Source: Prevotellaceae bacterium UBA6858 | GTDB taxonomy: Bacteria > Bacteroidota > Bacteroidia > Bacteroidales > Bacteroidaceae | Assembly: GCA_002451695.1 (NCBI GenBank) | Contig: DKDC01000031.1 | Span: 123,748 to 187,747, forward strand | Length of the DNA stretch: 64,000 nucleotides | Direction: 5' to 3' | Part shown: positions 52,421-60,192 of the stretch, in pieces | Layout of the letters: each line of letters starts with the position of its first letter | Numbering within the stretch: position 1 is the stretch's first letter | The notes under the pieces: generated by a model | Told to the model about the DNA's origin: nothing | Databases searched by the model: none | What the model saw: the letters and a program-made list of their open reading frames with translations, nothing else | Position numbers and translations under genes: made by a program

Positions 52421-52446
52421 CGCTCTCATACAACAATTTTCATCAG

Positions 52447-52481
52447 AAGCCGCACCGCGCAAAAGCCGGTGCGGCTTTTTT
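52447..52481 (+). terminator. Terminator after GLUG gene 2
   Basis: AAGCCGCACCG at 52447-52457 pairs with CGGTGCGGCTT at 52467-52477, identical to the terminator after the first paralogue, including about 40 bp of flank. Confidence 0.9.
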
Positions 52482-52607
52482 ATTGACGCGCCGCCTTGCA
52501 GTGTGGAGGCAATGATTTGCAATACAGTTTAGGCGATAGTACACAGAGTTTAAGCCATACGCCGCACAAACACGTATAAGTCATTCAACCAACAATTTGC
52601 GCCGCCG

Positions 52608-52630
52608 TAGGGGCATATGCAATACGCCCT
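52608..52630 (+). repeat. REP-like palindrome
   Basis: GTAGGGGCATATGC then AATACGCCC. Left arm altered by one base. It faces the second palindrome at 52692 in opposite orientation. Confidence 0.65.
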
Positions 52631-52691
52631 GAATTGCGCCTATATGCGATTTTGTGCCGGCGGTTTGCAGTGCGGTTCATGCGGTGGCGTA

Positions 52692-52716
52692 CAGGGCGTA
52701 TGCAATACGCCCCTAC
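52692..52716 (-). repeat. REP-like palindrome
   Basis: CAGGGCGTATGC then AATACGCCCCTAC. Together with 52608 it bounds a 60-bp interval, the arrangement of a two-REP (BIME-like) unit. It is on the unit-4 side of copy K. Confidence 0.7.
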
Positions 52717-52754
52717 AAATGGCGCAAAACCGAAATCTTTTGCTCTTTCCAAAA

Positions 52755-52859
52755 CACCCCGAAAACCACTTCCGATGTAGGAAAAACCACATAGGACGTG
52801 GGAAAAATTATGTCTGACGTAATTCAAATTACATCAGACCTTTTTTCCGCCACTTGCAA
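52755..52859 (-). repeat. 21-bp-module intergenic element, copy K
   Basis: Minus-strand units 52818-52838, 52797-52817, 52776-52796, 52755-52775; TTGCAA at 52854-52859. The gap 52860-53089 before the GH31 promoter has no recognised feature. Confidence 0.85.
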
Positions 52860-53089
52860 CGTCTTGAAAAACATATCGTTATCGTGATTTTTACTTTCCG
52901 AGACATTCTTTTGAAACTCAACAGGTTACGCGATTTTGGCGGCATCCGCACTATCGTTATGGATTTTGCCGAAAAACTATGCGGCAAACAGGATGTCTAT
53001 TTGCGGTGTATTGGCATTTATCACACCATGCCGCACCGGCGGGAACGCAAAACTAATCTTTTTTGTTTCCTTATCCCAAACATAGATAG

Positions 53090-53097
53090 TAACTTTG
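53090..53097 (+). promoter_or_regulatory. -7 box for the GH31 gene
   Basis: TAACTTTG, 34 bp before the ATG at 53132. A TTTG at 53062 is 24 bp away, longer than usual. Confidence 0.5.
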
Positions 53098-53131
53098 CAG
53101 TCAGCATCACAACAAGAAAAAAGCATAAGGC

Positions 53132-55672
53132 ATGAAGAGATTTTTCACAGCAATAATGCTCTGTCTGGGCATAACCGCCGCAGGGGCGCAGACAGACTAC
53201 GACCCCGTGGCAGACCCCGCCGCCGTAGTTACGTCGGGCAATATGCGCTTCACCGTGCTCACGCCGCAGATGATACGCATACAATACAGTTCGCAAAAGA
53301 AGTTCGAGGACCGCGCAACGTTCGGCATCGTAAACAGGAAGCTGCCAGTGCCGGCTTTCACCACAAAGACGGAAAAAGGCTACCTTTACATCACCACCGA
53401 AGCCCTCACGCTGAGATACAAGGTGGGCAGCGTGCCTTATCCCTCGTTCAAGAACTCCACCAACCTGTGCATAAATTTCGACCTTAACGGACAGAACGTG
53501 CTTTGGTATCCCGGAAAGGACGACGCGCTGAACCTAAAAGGCACCACGCGCACCCTCGACAACTGCATAGGCGACTCCAAGCGCGGGGAACTCGAGAACG
53601 GACTTGTTTCGCGCGCAGGCTGGGCTGTGATTGACGAATCGCCCGCCACCAAACGCGGCGACGGAAGCACTTCTTTCGCCTTTGGCCAAGAGGTGGACGG
53701 CATTCCATGGGTGGCAAGCCCGGTTGACCCCAAGGCATACGACTGGTATTTCATGGGCTACGGACACGACTACAAAAAGGCAATAAGCGACTACGTTAAG
53801 GTGGGCGGGAAAATTCCCCTGCCGCCCTACTACATTCTCGGCTACTGGTACAGCAAATACCAAAAATACTCCCAGCAGGACTTCATCAACCTCGTGAGGG
53901 AAATCGAGGGGAACAACATACCCATCGACGTGATGATTTTCGACATGGACTGGCATCTTGACGGCTGGACGGGATGGACGTGGAACAAAGACTTGATTCC
54001 CGACCCCGTGGGTCTCATAAAGTATATGCACAACCATAACCTGAAAGTTTCGCTAAACCTCCACCCCGCCGACGGAATAGGCTCACACGAAGACCACTTC
54101 GGAGAAATGTGCCAGGACCTCGGCATGGACGCGTCCGCAACCAAAAGCATTCCTTGGACGTTGGAGGACTCCTCGTTCTACAAGTCGTTCTTCAAGCGCA
54201 TAATGCGCGAGCGCGAAAGACAGGGCGTGGACTTTTGGTGGATTGACTGGCAGCAGACACTCACAAAGCAGTTCGGGCAGGGGCAGCTGGGCAACACTTT
54301 CTGGATTAACCACGTTTACTACACCGATATGCAGAAAAACCGCCCCGGGATGCGCCCCGTGATTTTCCACCGCTGGGGCGGGCTTGGCAGCCACCGCTAC
54401 CCCATCGGCTTTTCGGGAGACACCCACTCCACTTTCGGAACTCTCGGCTTCGAACCCTATTTCACCGCCACCGCCTCCAACGTGGCTTTCGCCTACTGGG
54501 GACACGACCTCGGCGGACATCAGTACAACATAAAGGACAACAACAATCCCGAACTCTACCTGCGCTGGATGCAGTACGGCGTGTTCTCGCCGCTTTTCCG
54601 CACCCATGCCTCGAACCACCCGGAACTTGAACGCCGCATCTGGAAATACGACAACTTCCCGCTGCTGCTCGAAACCGTAAACCTGCGCTACGCAATGATG
54701 CCCTACATATACACCGCCGCACGCGAGGCTTACGACACGGGGATTTCCATATGCCGTCCGCTGTACTACGACTTCCCGGAGGAAAACAACGCTTACCGAT
54801 ATGAGGACGAGTATATGTTCGGGAACGACATTCTTGTCGCACCTGTCGTTACCGCCGCCGGCGAGGACGGAATGGCAAAACGCAAGGTGTGGCTGCCCGA
54901 AGGGCAATGGTTCGACGTATGCCGCAACCGTCTGGTTGAGGGCGGCACAGAATTTACCGGGAGCTACACGCAGCCCGAAATCCCCTACTTCCTGAAGGCC
55001 GGCTCCATACTCGTGAACAACGTGCATTTGGGCAACCTCAAGAAAAACGCCGACACTTTGGTCGTGAACGTGGTGCCGGGCGGAGACGGACAGTTCAAAC
55101 TCTACGAGGATGAGGGCGACACCGAAGCATATAAGGACGGAGTTTTCGCCACAACCACCTTCTCGCAAACCAGAACGCCCGGCGTAATCACCGTAAGCAT
55201 AAACCCGCGTGAGGGGTCCTATCCCGGAATGCCCGAAGCAAGAGCCTACAAGATAAAGGTGCTTGCCGAGGAAAAACCGCAGGAAGTGCTGCTTGGCGAA
55301 AACCCTCTCTCCGATGACGAATGGGCATACGACGAAACGGCAAAGACCGTTACCGTATCAACGGGCAAGGTTTCGTGCGCGGCGCAGTGCACCGTAACAA
55401 TAAAACGCAACGCCACCGCCATAAACACCGTAAGCACGGCGGCGATAACAATGAAATACGACGCCGCGTCGTCAAACATAAGCGTTGACTTGGGGCAGAC
55501 GCGCAAAAACGCACGCCTCAGCGTGGTTGACATGAGCGGCGCAGAGGTTGCTTCGGCAAAAGCAGCGAACTCTAAAAGCATTTCGCTGAACCTTGGAAAC
55601 CTCATGCACAACGCATACCTCTGCCGCGTGAACGCCGACGGCAACATATCGGCAATGAAAATCCTAAAATAA
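53132..55672 (+). CDS. Secreted alpha-glucosidase-type glycoside hydrolase, family GH31
   Basis: 846 residues with a signal peptide cut after GAQ near residue 20. An N-terminal beta domain (20-220) precedes the catalytic barrel. IDVMIFDMDWHLDGWTGWTW near residue 268 is the family's substrate loop; the nucleophile is Asp372 in DFWWIDWQQ and the acid/base Asp430 in IGFSGDTHSTFGTL. RTHASNHPELERRIWKYD near 490 is also typical. A DUF5110-like beta domain follows and the last 70 residues (from about 780, LSVVDMSGAEVASAKAAN) form a type A sorting tail ending MKILK. Likely acts on alpha-glucans outside the cell; next gene encodes a SusE/F-like binder. Confidence 0.92.
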   Translation: MKRFFTAIMLCLGITAAGAQTDYDPVADPAAVVTSGNMRFTVLTPQMIRIQYSSQKKFEDRATFGIVNRKLPVPAFTTKTEKGYLYITTEALTLRYKVGSVPYPSFKNSTNLCINFDLNGQNVLWYPGKDDALNLKGTTRTLDNCIGDSKRGELENGLVSRAGWAVIDESPATKRGDGSTSFAFGQEVDGIPWVASPVDPKAYDWYFMGYGHDYKKAISDYVKVGGKIPLPPYYILGYWYSKYQKYSQQDFINLVREIEGNNIPIDVMIFDMDWHLDGWTGWTWNKDLIPDPVGLIKYMHNHNLKVSLNLHPADGIGSHEDHFGEMCQDLGMDASATKSIPWTLEDSSFYKSFFKRIMRERERQGVDFWWIDWQQTLTKQFGQGQLGNTFWINHVYYTDMQKNRPGMRPVIFHRWGGLGSHRYPIGFSGDTHSTFGTLGFEPYFTATASNVAFAYWGHDLGGHQYNIKDNNNPELYLRWMQYGVFSPLFRTHASNHPELERRIWKYDNFPLLLETVNLRYAMMPYIYTAAREAYDTGISICRPLYYDFPEENNAYRYEDEYMFGNDILVAPVVTAAGEDGMAKRKVWLPEGQWFDVCRNRLVEGGTEFTGSYTQPEIPYFLKAGSILVNNVHLGNLKKNADTLVVNVVPGGDGQFKLYEDEGDTEAYKDGVFATTTFSQTRTPGVITVSINPREGSYPGMPEARAYKIKVLAEEKPQEVLLGENPLSDDEWAYDETAKTVTVSTGKVSCAAQCTVTIKRNATAINTVSTAAITMKYDAASSNISVDLGQTRKNARLSVVDMSGAEVASAKAANSKSISLNLGNLMHNAYLCRVNADGNISAMKILK

Positions 55673-55678
55673 CAGACG

Positions 55679-56656
55679 ATGAAAGCAATGGCATACAAAC
55701 ATTATATCGCTGCGGGCGCGATGATGCTCGCCCTTGCGGCAAACGCGCAAAGCGAACTTTGGATAACAGGCAGCGCAGTGCCGGGAGGCGTGCAAAAACT
55801 CGAAAAAAGGCAGGACAACACATTCAAGTTTGCCGGTTCGCTGAACCGTGGCGTGCTTAAAGTCATAACAACCGAGGAAATCGGCAAATCCACGCAATAC
55901 CTGTCTCCGCGCCTTGAGGACGCATATATAGTGAACAACGGCGAGGGATACACAACCACTTCCGACTCCACGCGGCGCGGTTGGGTCGTGCCTTTTCAGG
56001 AGGACTTTTTCCGCTTCACCATAGACCCGTCCAACAACACGCTCACCGGCGAGCTGTTCGTGCCTTGGAAGGAGATGTTCATCGCAGGAGGGGCTGCGGA
56101 ATGCGGATGGAATTCGTTCCAGATGCTCGAAATGACACAGGACGAGAACGATCCGTGCGTGTGGACTTGGACAGGGGAACTCAAAAACCGCACTGAAAAC
56201 GAGGAGTCCAAGCGTTTCAAACTTCTGGGACAGGACAACTGGGACCCCAAAAGCCTCCACCCTTACGTGCAGGACGAAAGCGTGCTGAAGTCAACGCAGC
56301 TGAAAACCGGCGGAGCTGACAACAAATGGTCTATTGGGGACGACGGCATCTACCGCATCACGGTAAATGTGTTCCGCGAGACTTTCAAGGCAGAATACCT
56401 CGGCAACAACTCGCGCCCCTCCGTAACCGGCATGGAAAGCGCGGCGACAGAGGGGATAAGCATTGCCACTGACGGCAGAAGCCTTCGCGCAAAATGCGTG
56501 GAGAGAATGAAAGTGGAGATATACTCCCCCGACGGCGCAGTGGTTGCAAAGGCAAGCGGCAAAACCGTGAGCCACCACTTCACCACCCCGGGCGTTTACA
56601 TCGTGAAAGCCGCCACAAAACACAAGACCGTATCGAGGAAAATCGTGATAAAATAG
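55679..56656 (+). CDS. SusE/SusF-like glycan-binding outer protein with sorting tail
   Basis: 325 residues, or 322 from the second ATG at 55688. Signal peptide ends in LAANAQ near residue 24. SELWITGSAVPGGVQKLEK opens the first starch-binding-like domain and a second follows around residue 130 (FVPWKEMFIAGGAAECGW). Such paired domains occur in SusE/SusF, which hold starch at the surface. There is no lipobox; instead the C-terminus (VEIYSPDGAVVAKASGK to KIVIK) is a sorting-type tail. Begins 6 bp after the GH31 gene, so the two form an alpha-glucan utilisation pair without SusC/SusD nearby. Confidence 0.85.
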   Translation: MKAMAYKHYIAAGAMMLALAANAQSELWITGSAVPGGVQKLEKRQDNTFKFAGSLNRGVLKVITTEEIGKSTQYLSPRLEDAYIVNNGEGYTTTSDSTRRGWVVPFQEDFFRFTIDPSNNTLTGELFVPWKEMFIAGGAAECGWNSFQMLEMTQDENDPCVWTWTGELKNRTENEESKRFKLLGQDNWDPKSLHPYVQDESVLKSTQLKTGGADNKWSIGDDGIYRITVNVFRETFKAEYLGNNSRPSVTGMESAATEGISIATDGRSLRAKCVERMKVEIYSPDGAVVAKASGKTVSHHFTTPGVYIVKAATKHKTVSRKIVIK

Positions 56657-56813
56657 GTTTACCGTATTATGCAGCAGAAACATTATGTCTGCGCCGCATA
56701 ATTAATTTCACGTCCGCAAAGACACGCCGTTTTAATCACGTGTGTTTTTGCGGACAATACGTTTAGGGCGTACAGATGTGTGCAATACACAACAAACCAA
56801 TAAAATGCACCGC

Positions 56814-56838
56814 CGTAGGGGCGTATTGCATACGCCCT
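56814..56838 (+). repeat. REP-like palindrome
   Basis: GTAGGGGCGTATTGC then ATACGCCCTG, with intact arms. Faces the palindrome at 56910, enclosing about 70 bp. Confidence 0.75.
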
Positions 56839-56909
56839 GAATGCGTGGGTTTTGCAAAGTGGCGGCAATGGTTTTGCGTGTTCATCGATGCGGTTCACGC
56901 AATGGCGTA

Positions 56910-56934
56910 CAGGGCGTATGCTATACGCCCCTAC
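56910..56934 (-). repeat. REP-like palindrome
   Basis: CAGGGCGTATGC then TATACGCCCCTAC. On the unit-4 side of copy L, second member of an inverted REP pair like that at copy K. Confidence 0.75.
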
Positions 56935-56952
56935 AAAATGGCGCAAAACCAA

Positions 56953-57057
56953 AGCCGGGAAAACAACATTTGATGTAGGAAAAACTACATAGGACATAGA
57001 AAAAATTATATCAGACATAATCCAAACTACATCAGACCTTTTTTCCGCGCCTTGCAA
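56953..57057 (-). repeat. 21-bp-module intergenic element, copy L
   Basis: Minus-strand units 57016-57036, 56995-57015, 56974-56994, 56953-56973; TTGCAA at 57052-57057. Unit 4 has ACATTTGATGT, as in A, B and E. From 57058 to the promoter at 57262 nothing else is recognised. Confidence 0.85.
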
Positions 57058-57261
57058 CCGTCTGAAAAACAAATGCTTACAGCACAACCTTAAAACAAGG
57101 CAATTGTCTGAAAACCAGCACTATATAATTCCTGTCGCATCTTCGGGAAATCGCAGGACAAACCTCTCTTTGCATCAGTAGGGGAACACGCAAACCAAAT
57201 GATTTTTTCGGAGGCTGATAAAAAAATCCAGCATTTTCTTTGCCGCCATGAAAAAAACATA

Positions 57262-57269
57262 TACTTTTG
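57262..57269 (+). promoter_or_regulatory. -7 box of the GntR/ABC/MacAB operon
   Basis: TACTTTTG, a TAnnTTTG match. The predicted start point, about 57275, lies inside the inverted repeat that follows. Confidence 0.65.
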
Positions 57270-57270
57270 C

Positions 57271-57294
57271 AGTGTACTAATAATGTATTACACT
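57271..57294 (+). promoter_or_regulatory. Putative operator for the YtrA-type GntR regulator
   Basis: AGTGTA at 57271-57276 and TACACT at 57289-57294, 12 bp apart; 8 of 12 positions per half match. B. subtilis YtrA is reported (from memory) to use AGTGTA-N13-TACACT. The site covers the transcription start, and a YtrA-like gene lies in the operon at 59818. Confidence 0.65.
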
Positions 57295-57308
57295 AAAACA
57301 GTATAACA

Positions 57309-58166
57309 ATGACAGAGATCAACAATGTGTCGTTCGGTTATCCGGGACACGGCAACCTTTACGAGAACTTGGATTTCTCCCTGCCACAGGGCAACATCTA
57401 CGGTCTGCTCGGGCGCAACGGTTCGGGCAAGTCAACCCTGCTCTACCTCATAGCAGGCCTGCTGCGCCCGCGAAAGGGCAGCGTCCTCTTCATGGGCGAC
57501 AACACAATAAAACGCGAGCCAAAGACTTTGAGCAACATGTTCATCCTGCCCGAGGAGTTCTCGCTCCCGAAATGCAACTTCATGAAATACGTAAGGCGTT
57601 ACGCTCCGTTCTACCCCCGCTTCAGCGAGGAGACGCTCAAGGTCTGTCTTGCCGAGTTTGATATGCCATACGACATGCCCATGGGCGAACTGTCGATGGG
57701 CAACAAAAAGAAGGCATACGTCTGCTTCGCGCTTGCAACCAACGTCAGCCTGCTGCTTTTGGACGAACCTACAAACGGCTTGGACATCCCCTCGAAGGTG
57801 CAGTTCCGCAGAGCCATATCAAAGACAATGAACGATGACAAGAGCGTGATAATATCCACCCATCAGGTGAGGGACATAGACACCCTGCTCGACCACCTTA
57901 TTATAATTGACAACGGAAGGCTCATGCTCAACACCTCGACCGAAGAGATAACGCGCCGCTACGCTTTTGAGGAGCGCGAAATGGGGGCGGCTGTTGACGA
58001 CGCCATATATGTGCAGCGTTCCGTGGGCGGCAACAAGGTGATTTTGGAGAACAAGACCGGCATTGACACGCCGCTCGACCTTGAAATGCTGTTCACCGCC
58101 ACCGTTGAAGGCAAAATATCCATTCAGGACACAGGGAACGACAACGAAAAAGACGAAGAGCAATGA
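57309..58166 (+). CDS. ABC transporter ATP-binding protein (EcsA/YtrB-like)
   Basis: 285 residues. Walker A LLGRNGSGKSTLLYL near residue 35, signature ELSMGNKKKAYVCFAL near 126 (MGNKK in place of SGGQ), Walker B LLLLDEPTNGLD near 150, switch His in ISTHQVRD near 182. The last 70 residues are a short regulatory tail. First gene of a long operon; it ends in an ATGA overlap with the first membrane protein. Presumably energises the membrane pair encoded by the next two genes. Confidence 0.9.
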   Translation: MTEINNVSFGYPGHGNLYENLDFSLPQGNIYGLLGRNGSGKSTLLYLIAGLLRPRKGSVLFMGDNTIKREPKTLSNMFILPEEFSLPKCNFMKYVRRYAPFYPRFSEETLKVCLAEFDMPYDMPMGELSMGNKKKAYVCFALATNVSLLLLDEPTNGLDIPSKVQFRRAISKTMNDDKSVIISTHQVRDIDTLLDHLIIIDNGRLMLNTSTEEITRRYAFEEREMGAAVDDAIYVQRSVGGNKVILENKTGIDTPLDLEMLFTATVEGKISIQDTGNDNEKDEEQ

Positions 58167-58993
58167 AAACCATAAACCCCTCAAACACATTCTCGGGCAG
58201 CCGTTTTGCGCAGGTGCTCAGATGCGGCTTCCTGTCAAAGGAGTTCCGCCTGTGCCTCATGGTCATGGGGATTATGTACCTGCTTTTTCTTTTCACGAAT
58301 ATATTGAACACACGGGAGCCTTACTACATTTTTCTGGATTTGAGCGGCTTTCTGTTCATAACCTTGGCTTTGGGATCAACATTGGGCGCATCGCTTTTCG
58401 CAGCCAGCCTATCCGACAAAGGCAGCCGCATAAGCCACATAATGCTCCCCGCCACAAACGCGGAGAAGTTTCTCGCCCGCCTCGTGGTGGTTTTATGCGG
58501 AACAATAGTGGCATCGTTTGCAGCCTACCTCGTGCTGTCTGCGATATTGGCGGTTTTAAGCGTGTTTTCGCCCGCAACGCCTGTCGGGGCAAGCTTCAAT
58601 CCGTTCACCAACATTAACATACACTTTTACGGAATACCGGACGAAAAGGAAATGCTAATGTTCACAAGTGCTTTCATGTTCGTGCTGATGGTGTTTTCGA
58701 TATACCTGCTCGGCGGGATGCTGTGGAAAAAGAAAAGCTGGTTCATTACATCGCTGATTATACTGCCGTTCCTCATGGCGGTAACAAACGTTGAAGGACT
58801 GCGAATACTGCGGAGCGTAATGATACGCTATGATTCCGAAACGGCGATGACATCCGACTTTTTATTTGACATTGCCGTAATGGCGGCAGTGGTGCTGCTC
58901 AATTTCTGGCTCACGTGGAGAATGTTCAAACGTATGCAGGCCGTGCGCCCCACGTTCACGAGTTTCATGCGCGGACTGTGCCGAAAATTATAA
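58163..58993 (+). CDS. ABC permease-like membrane protein 1
   Basis: 276 residues, six predicted membrane helices. SDKGSRISHIMLPATNAEKF near residue 90 and GGMLWKKKSWFITS near 184 recur almost in place in the next gene, so the two are tandem paralogues. The text fits permease partners of YtrB/EcsA-type ATPases in Bacteroidetes. Starts inside the stop of the ATPase gene (ATGA) and is followed by a 12-bp gap. Confidence 0.8.
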   Translation: MKTINPSNTFSGSRFAQVLRCGFLSKEFRLCLMVMGIMYLLFLFTNILNTREPYYIFLDLSGFLFITLALGSTLGASLFAASLSDKGSRISHIMLPATNAEKFLARLVVVLCGTIVASFAAYLVLSAILAVLSVFSPATPVGASFNPFTNINIHFYGIPDEKEMLMFTSAFMFVLMVFSIYLLGGMLWKKKSWFITSLIILPFLMAVTNVEGLRILRSVMIRYDSETAMTSDFLFDIAVMAAVVLLNFWLTWRMFKRMQAVRPTFTSFMRGLCRKL

Positions 58994-59005
58994 AAAGACT
59001 GAACC

Positions 59006-59821
59006 ATGACTACCCTTAAACAGACAAACAAATTCTCAATGCAGCGGTTCTCACTCATACTGCGATACACTTTGCGCTCCAAGGCGTGCATCCACAGCGC
59101 GGCAATATCGGCGGCAATTCTGTCGCTTTCACTGATGATTGCCCTAAACAGCAACACAGGATATTGGGGAATGGAACACTTCATGGCACTCAATTCCCTG
59201 CGTCTCGCCATAACGCAAGTTGTCGTGTTTTCGGCACTGCTTTCCGCATCGCAGACATTTGCGGGACTGGGGAAAAAGAAAAACTGCATAAGCGAGGTTA
59301 TGCTCCCCGCCAATGCGTCCGAAAAATTCCTTTCACGCATTATAATATGTATCGCCACCTCTGTTGTGGTTACATTGGCAATGTATCTCACTGCTTTTGG
59401 AATATTGGTAGCCCTAAGCAAGGCGGCAAACGAAATGCACTTCATAACCAATAGTGCCGCAGCGCAGCACGACCCTCTTTTGGGAATTTACACCGGCAGG
59501 GGCTACGACCCTTTCTTCGACACTTTCAGGTTCGGCTGGAGTGAAATGGCTGGTATAATGGCAGGATTGTCAATATTCGCGCTCGGCGGAACGGTGTGGA
59601 AAGAAAAGGCATTAATAATAATGCCGGTAATATCGCTTTTCCTAATAAGTGCGGCGGATCACCTGTGCATAGGCAACACGGCGTTCTTTATTATCGACAT
59701 TTTCATTACAACAACGTGCTGGTGGCTTACATGGCGTATGTACTCACGTATGCAGTGCAGCCCAATCAAGATTTCATTCCTCTGGCATTTGGCAAAAAAC
59801 AAAATCCTTAGCAAATCATGA
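59006..59821 (+). CDS. ABC permease-like membrane protein 2
   Basis: 271 residues, six predicted helices. Paralogue of the preceding protein: FSMQRFSLILRYTLRSK matches its start, ISEVMLPANASEKFLSRI near residue 95 and GGTVWKEKALIIMP near 194 match its motifs, and WWLTWRMYSRMQ its end. The two probably form a heterodimeric membrane part. The stop overlaps the GntR start (ATGA). Confidence 0.8.
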   Translation: MTTLKQTNKFSMQRFSLILRYTLRSKACIHSAAISAAILSLSLMIALNSNTGYWGMEHFMALNSLRLAITQVVVFSALLSASQTFAGLGKKKNCISEVMLPANASEKFLSRIIICIATSVVVTLAMYLTAFGILVALSKAANEMHFITNSAAAQHDPLLGIYTGRGYDPFFDTFRFGWSEMAGIMAGLSIFALGGTVWKEKALIIMPVISLFLISAADHLCIGNTAFFIIDIFITTTCWWLTWRMYSRMQCSPIKISFLWHLAKNKILSKS

Positions 59822-60192
59822 ACTTCAACGACAGCAAATCAATATACCAGCAAATAGCCACGCGCATTTGCGACGAGATAATGCTTGGCGTTTACGAGGA
59901 GGGCGGCAGAATACCCTCTGTGCGCGACTACGCGTCCCAAATGGAGGTGAACGCAAACACCGCCGTGCGCTCGTACAATTTTCTTGAGCAACTCGGAGTA
60001 ATCGAAAGCAAGCGCGGGTTGGGCTTTTTCGTAACTCCCGACAGCCGCAGCATAATCACTGAAGCAAGGAAAAAGGAGTTCTTCTCATCGTTCGTCCCCG
60101 ACTTTTTCAGGCACATGGATATGCTCGGGATAGATTTCGGCGAAATAGAAAAGCTCCACGCCGAACGCAAAAACAACAAGCAGGAACAATGA
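59818..60192 (+). CDS. YtrA-type GntR family transcriptional regulator
   Basis: 124 residues. Winged-helix domain in the first 75: SIYQQIATRICDEIMLGVYE, then GGRIPSVRDYASQMEVNANT and AVRSYNFLEQLGVIESKRG are the full GntR signature. The remaining 45 residues make a short helical tail, as in YtrA, with no ligand domain. YtrA-type regulators repress ABC operons that respond to cell-wall antibiotics. It sits in the middle of the operon, overlapped by 4 bp at both ends, and an AGTGTA..TACACT repeat lies at the operon start. Confidence 0.92.
   Translation: MNFNDSKSIYQQIATRICDEIMLGVYEEGGRIPSVRDYASQMEVNANTAVRSYNFLEQLGVIESKRGLGFFVTPDSRSIITEARKKEFFSSFVPDFFRHMDMLGIDFGEIEKLHAERKNNKQEQ

Noticed and set aside
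52617..52817. Short open frames through the repeat element (also at 18446, 23319, 38492 and 52585)
   Set aside because: They run across the palindromes and 21-bp units, are not shared in frame between copies and lack start signals.
54083..55168. 361-codon frame opposite the GH31 gene
   Set aside because: The GH31 catalytic motifs lie on the plus strand; the antisense text is His/Val-rich shadow sequence.
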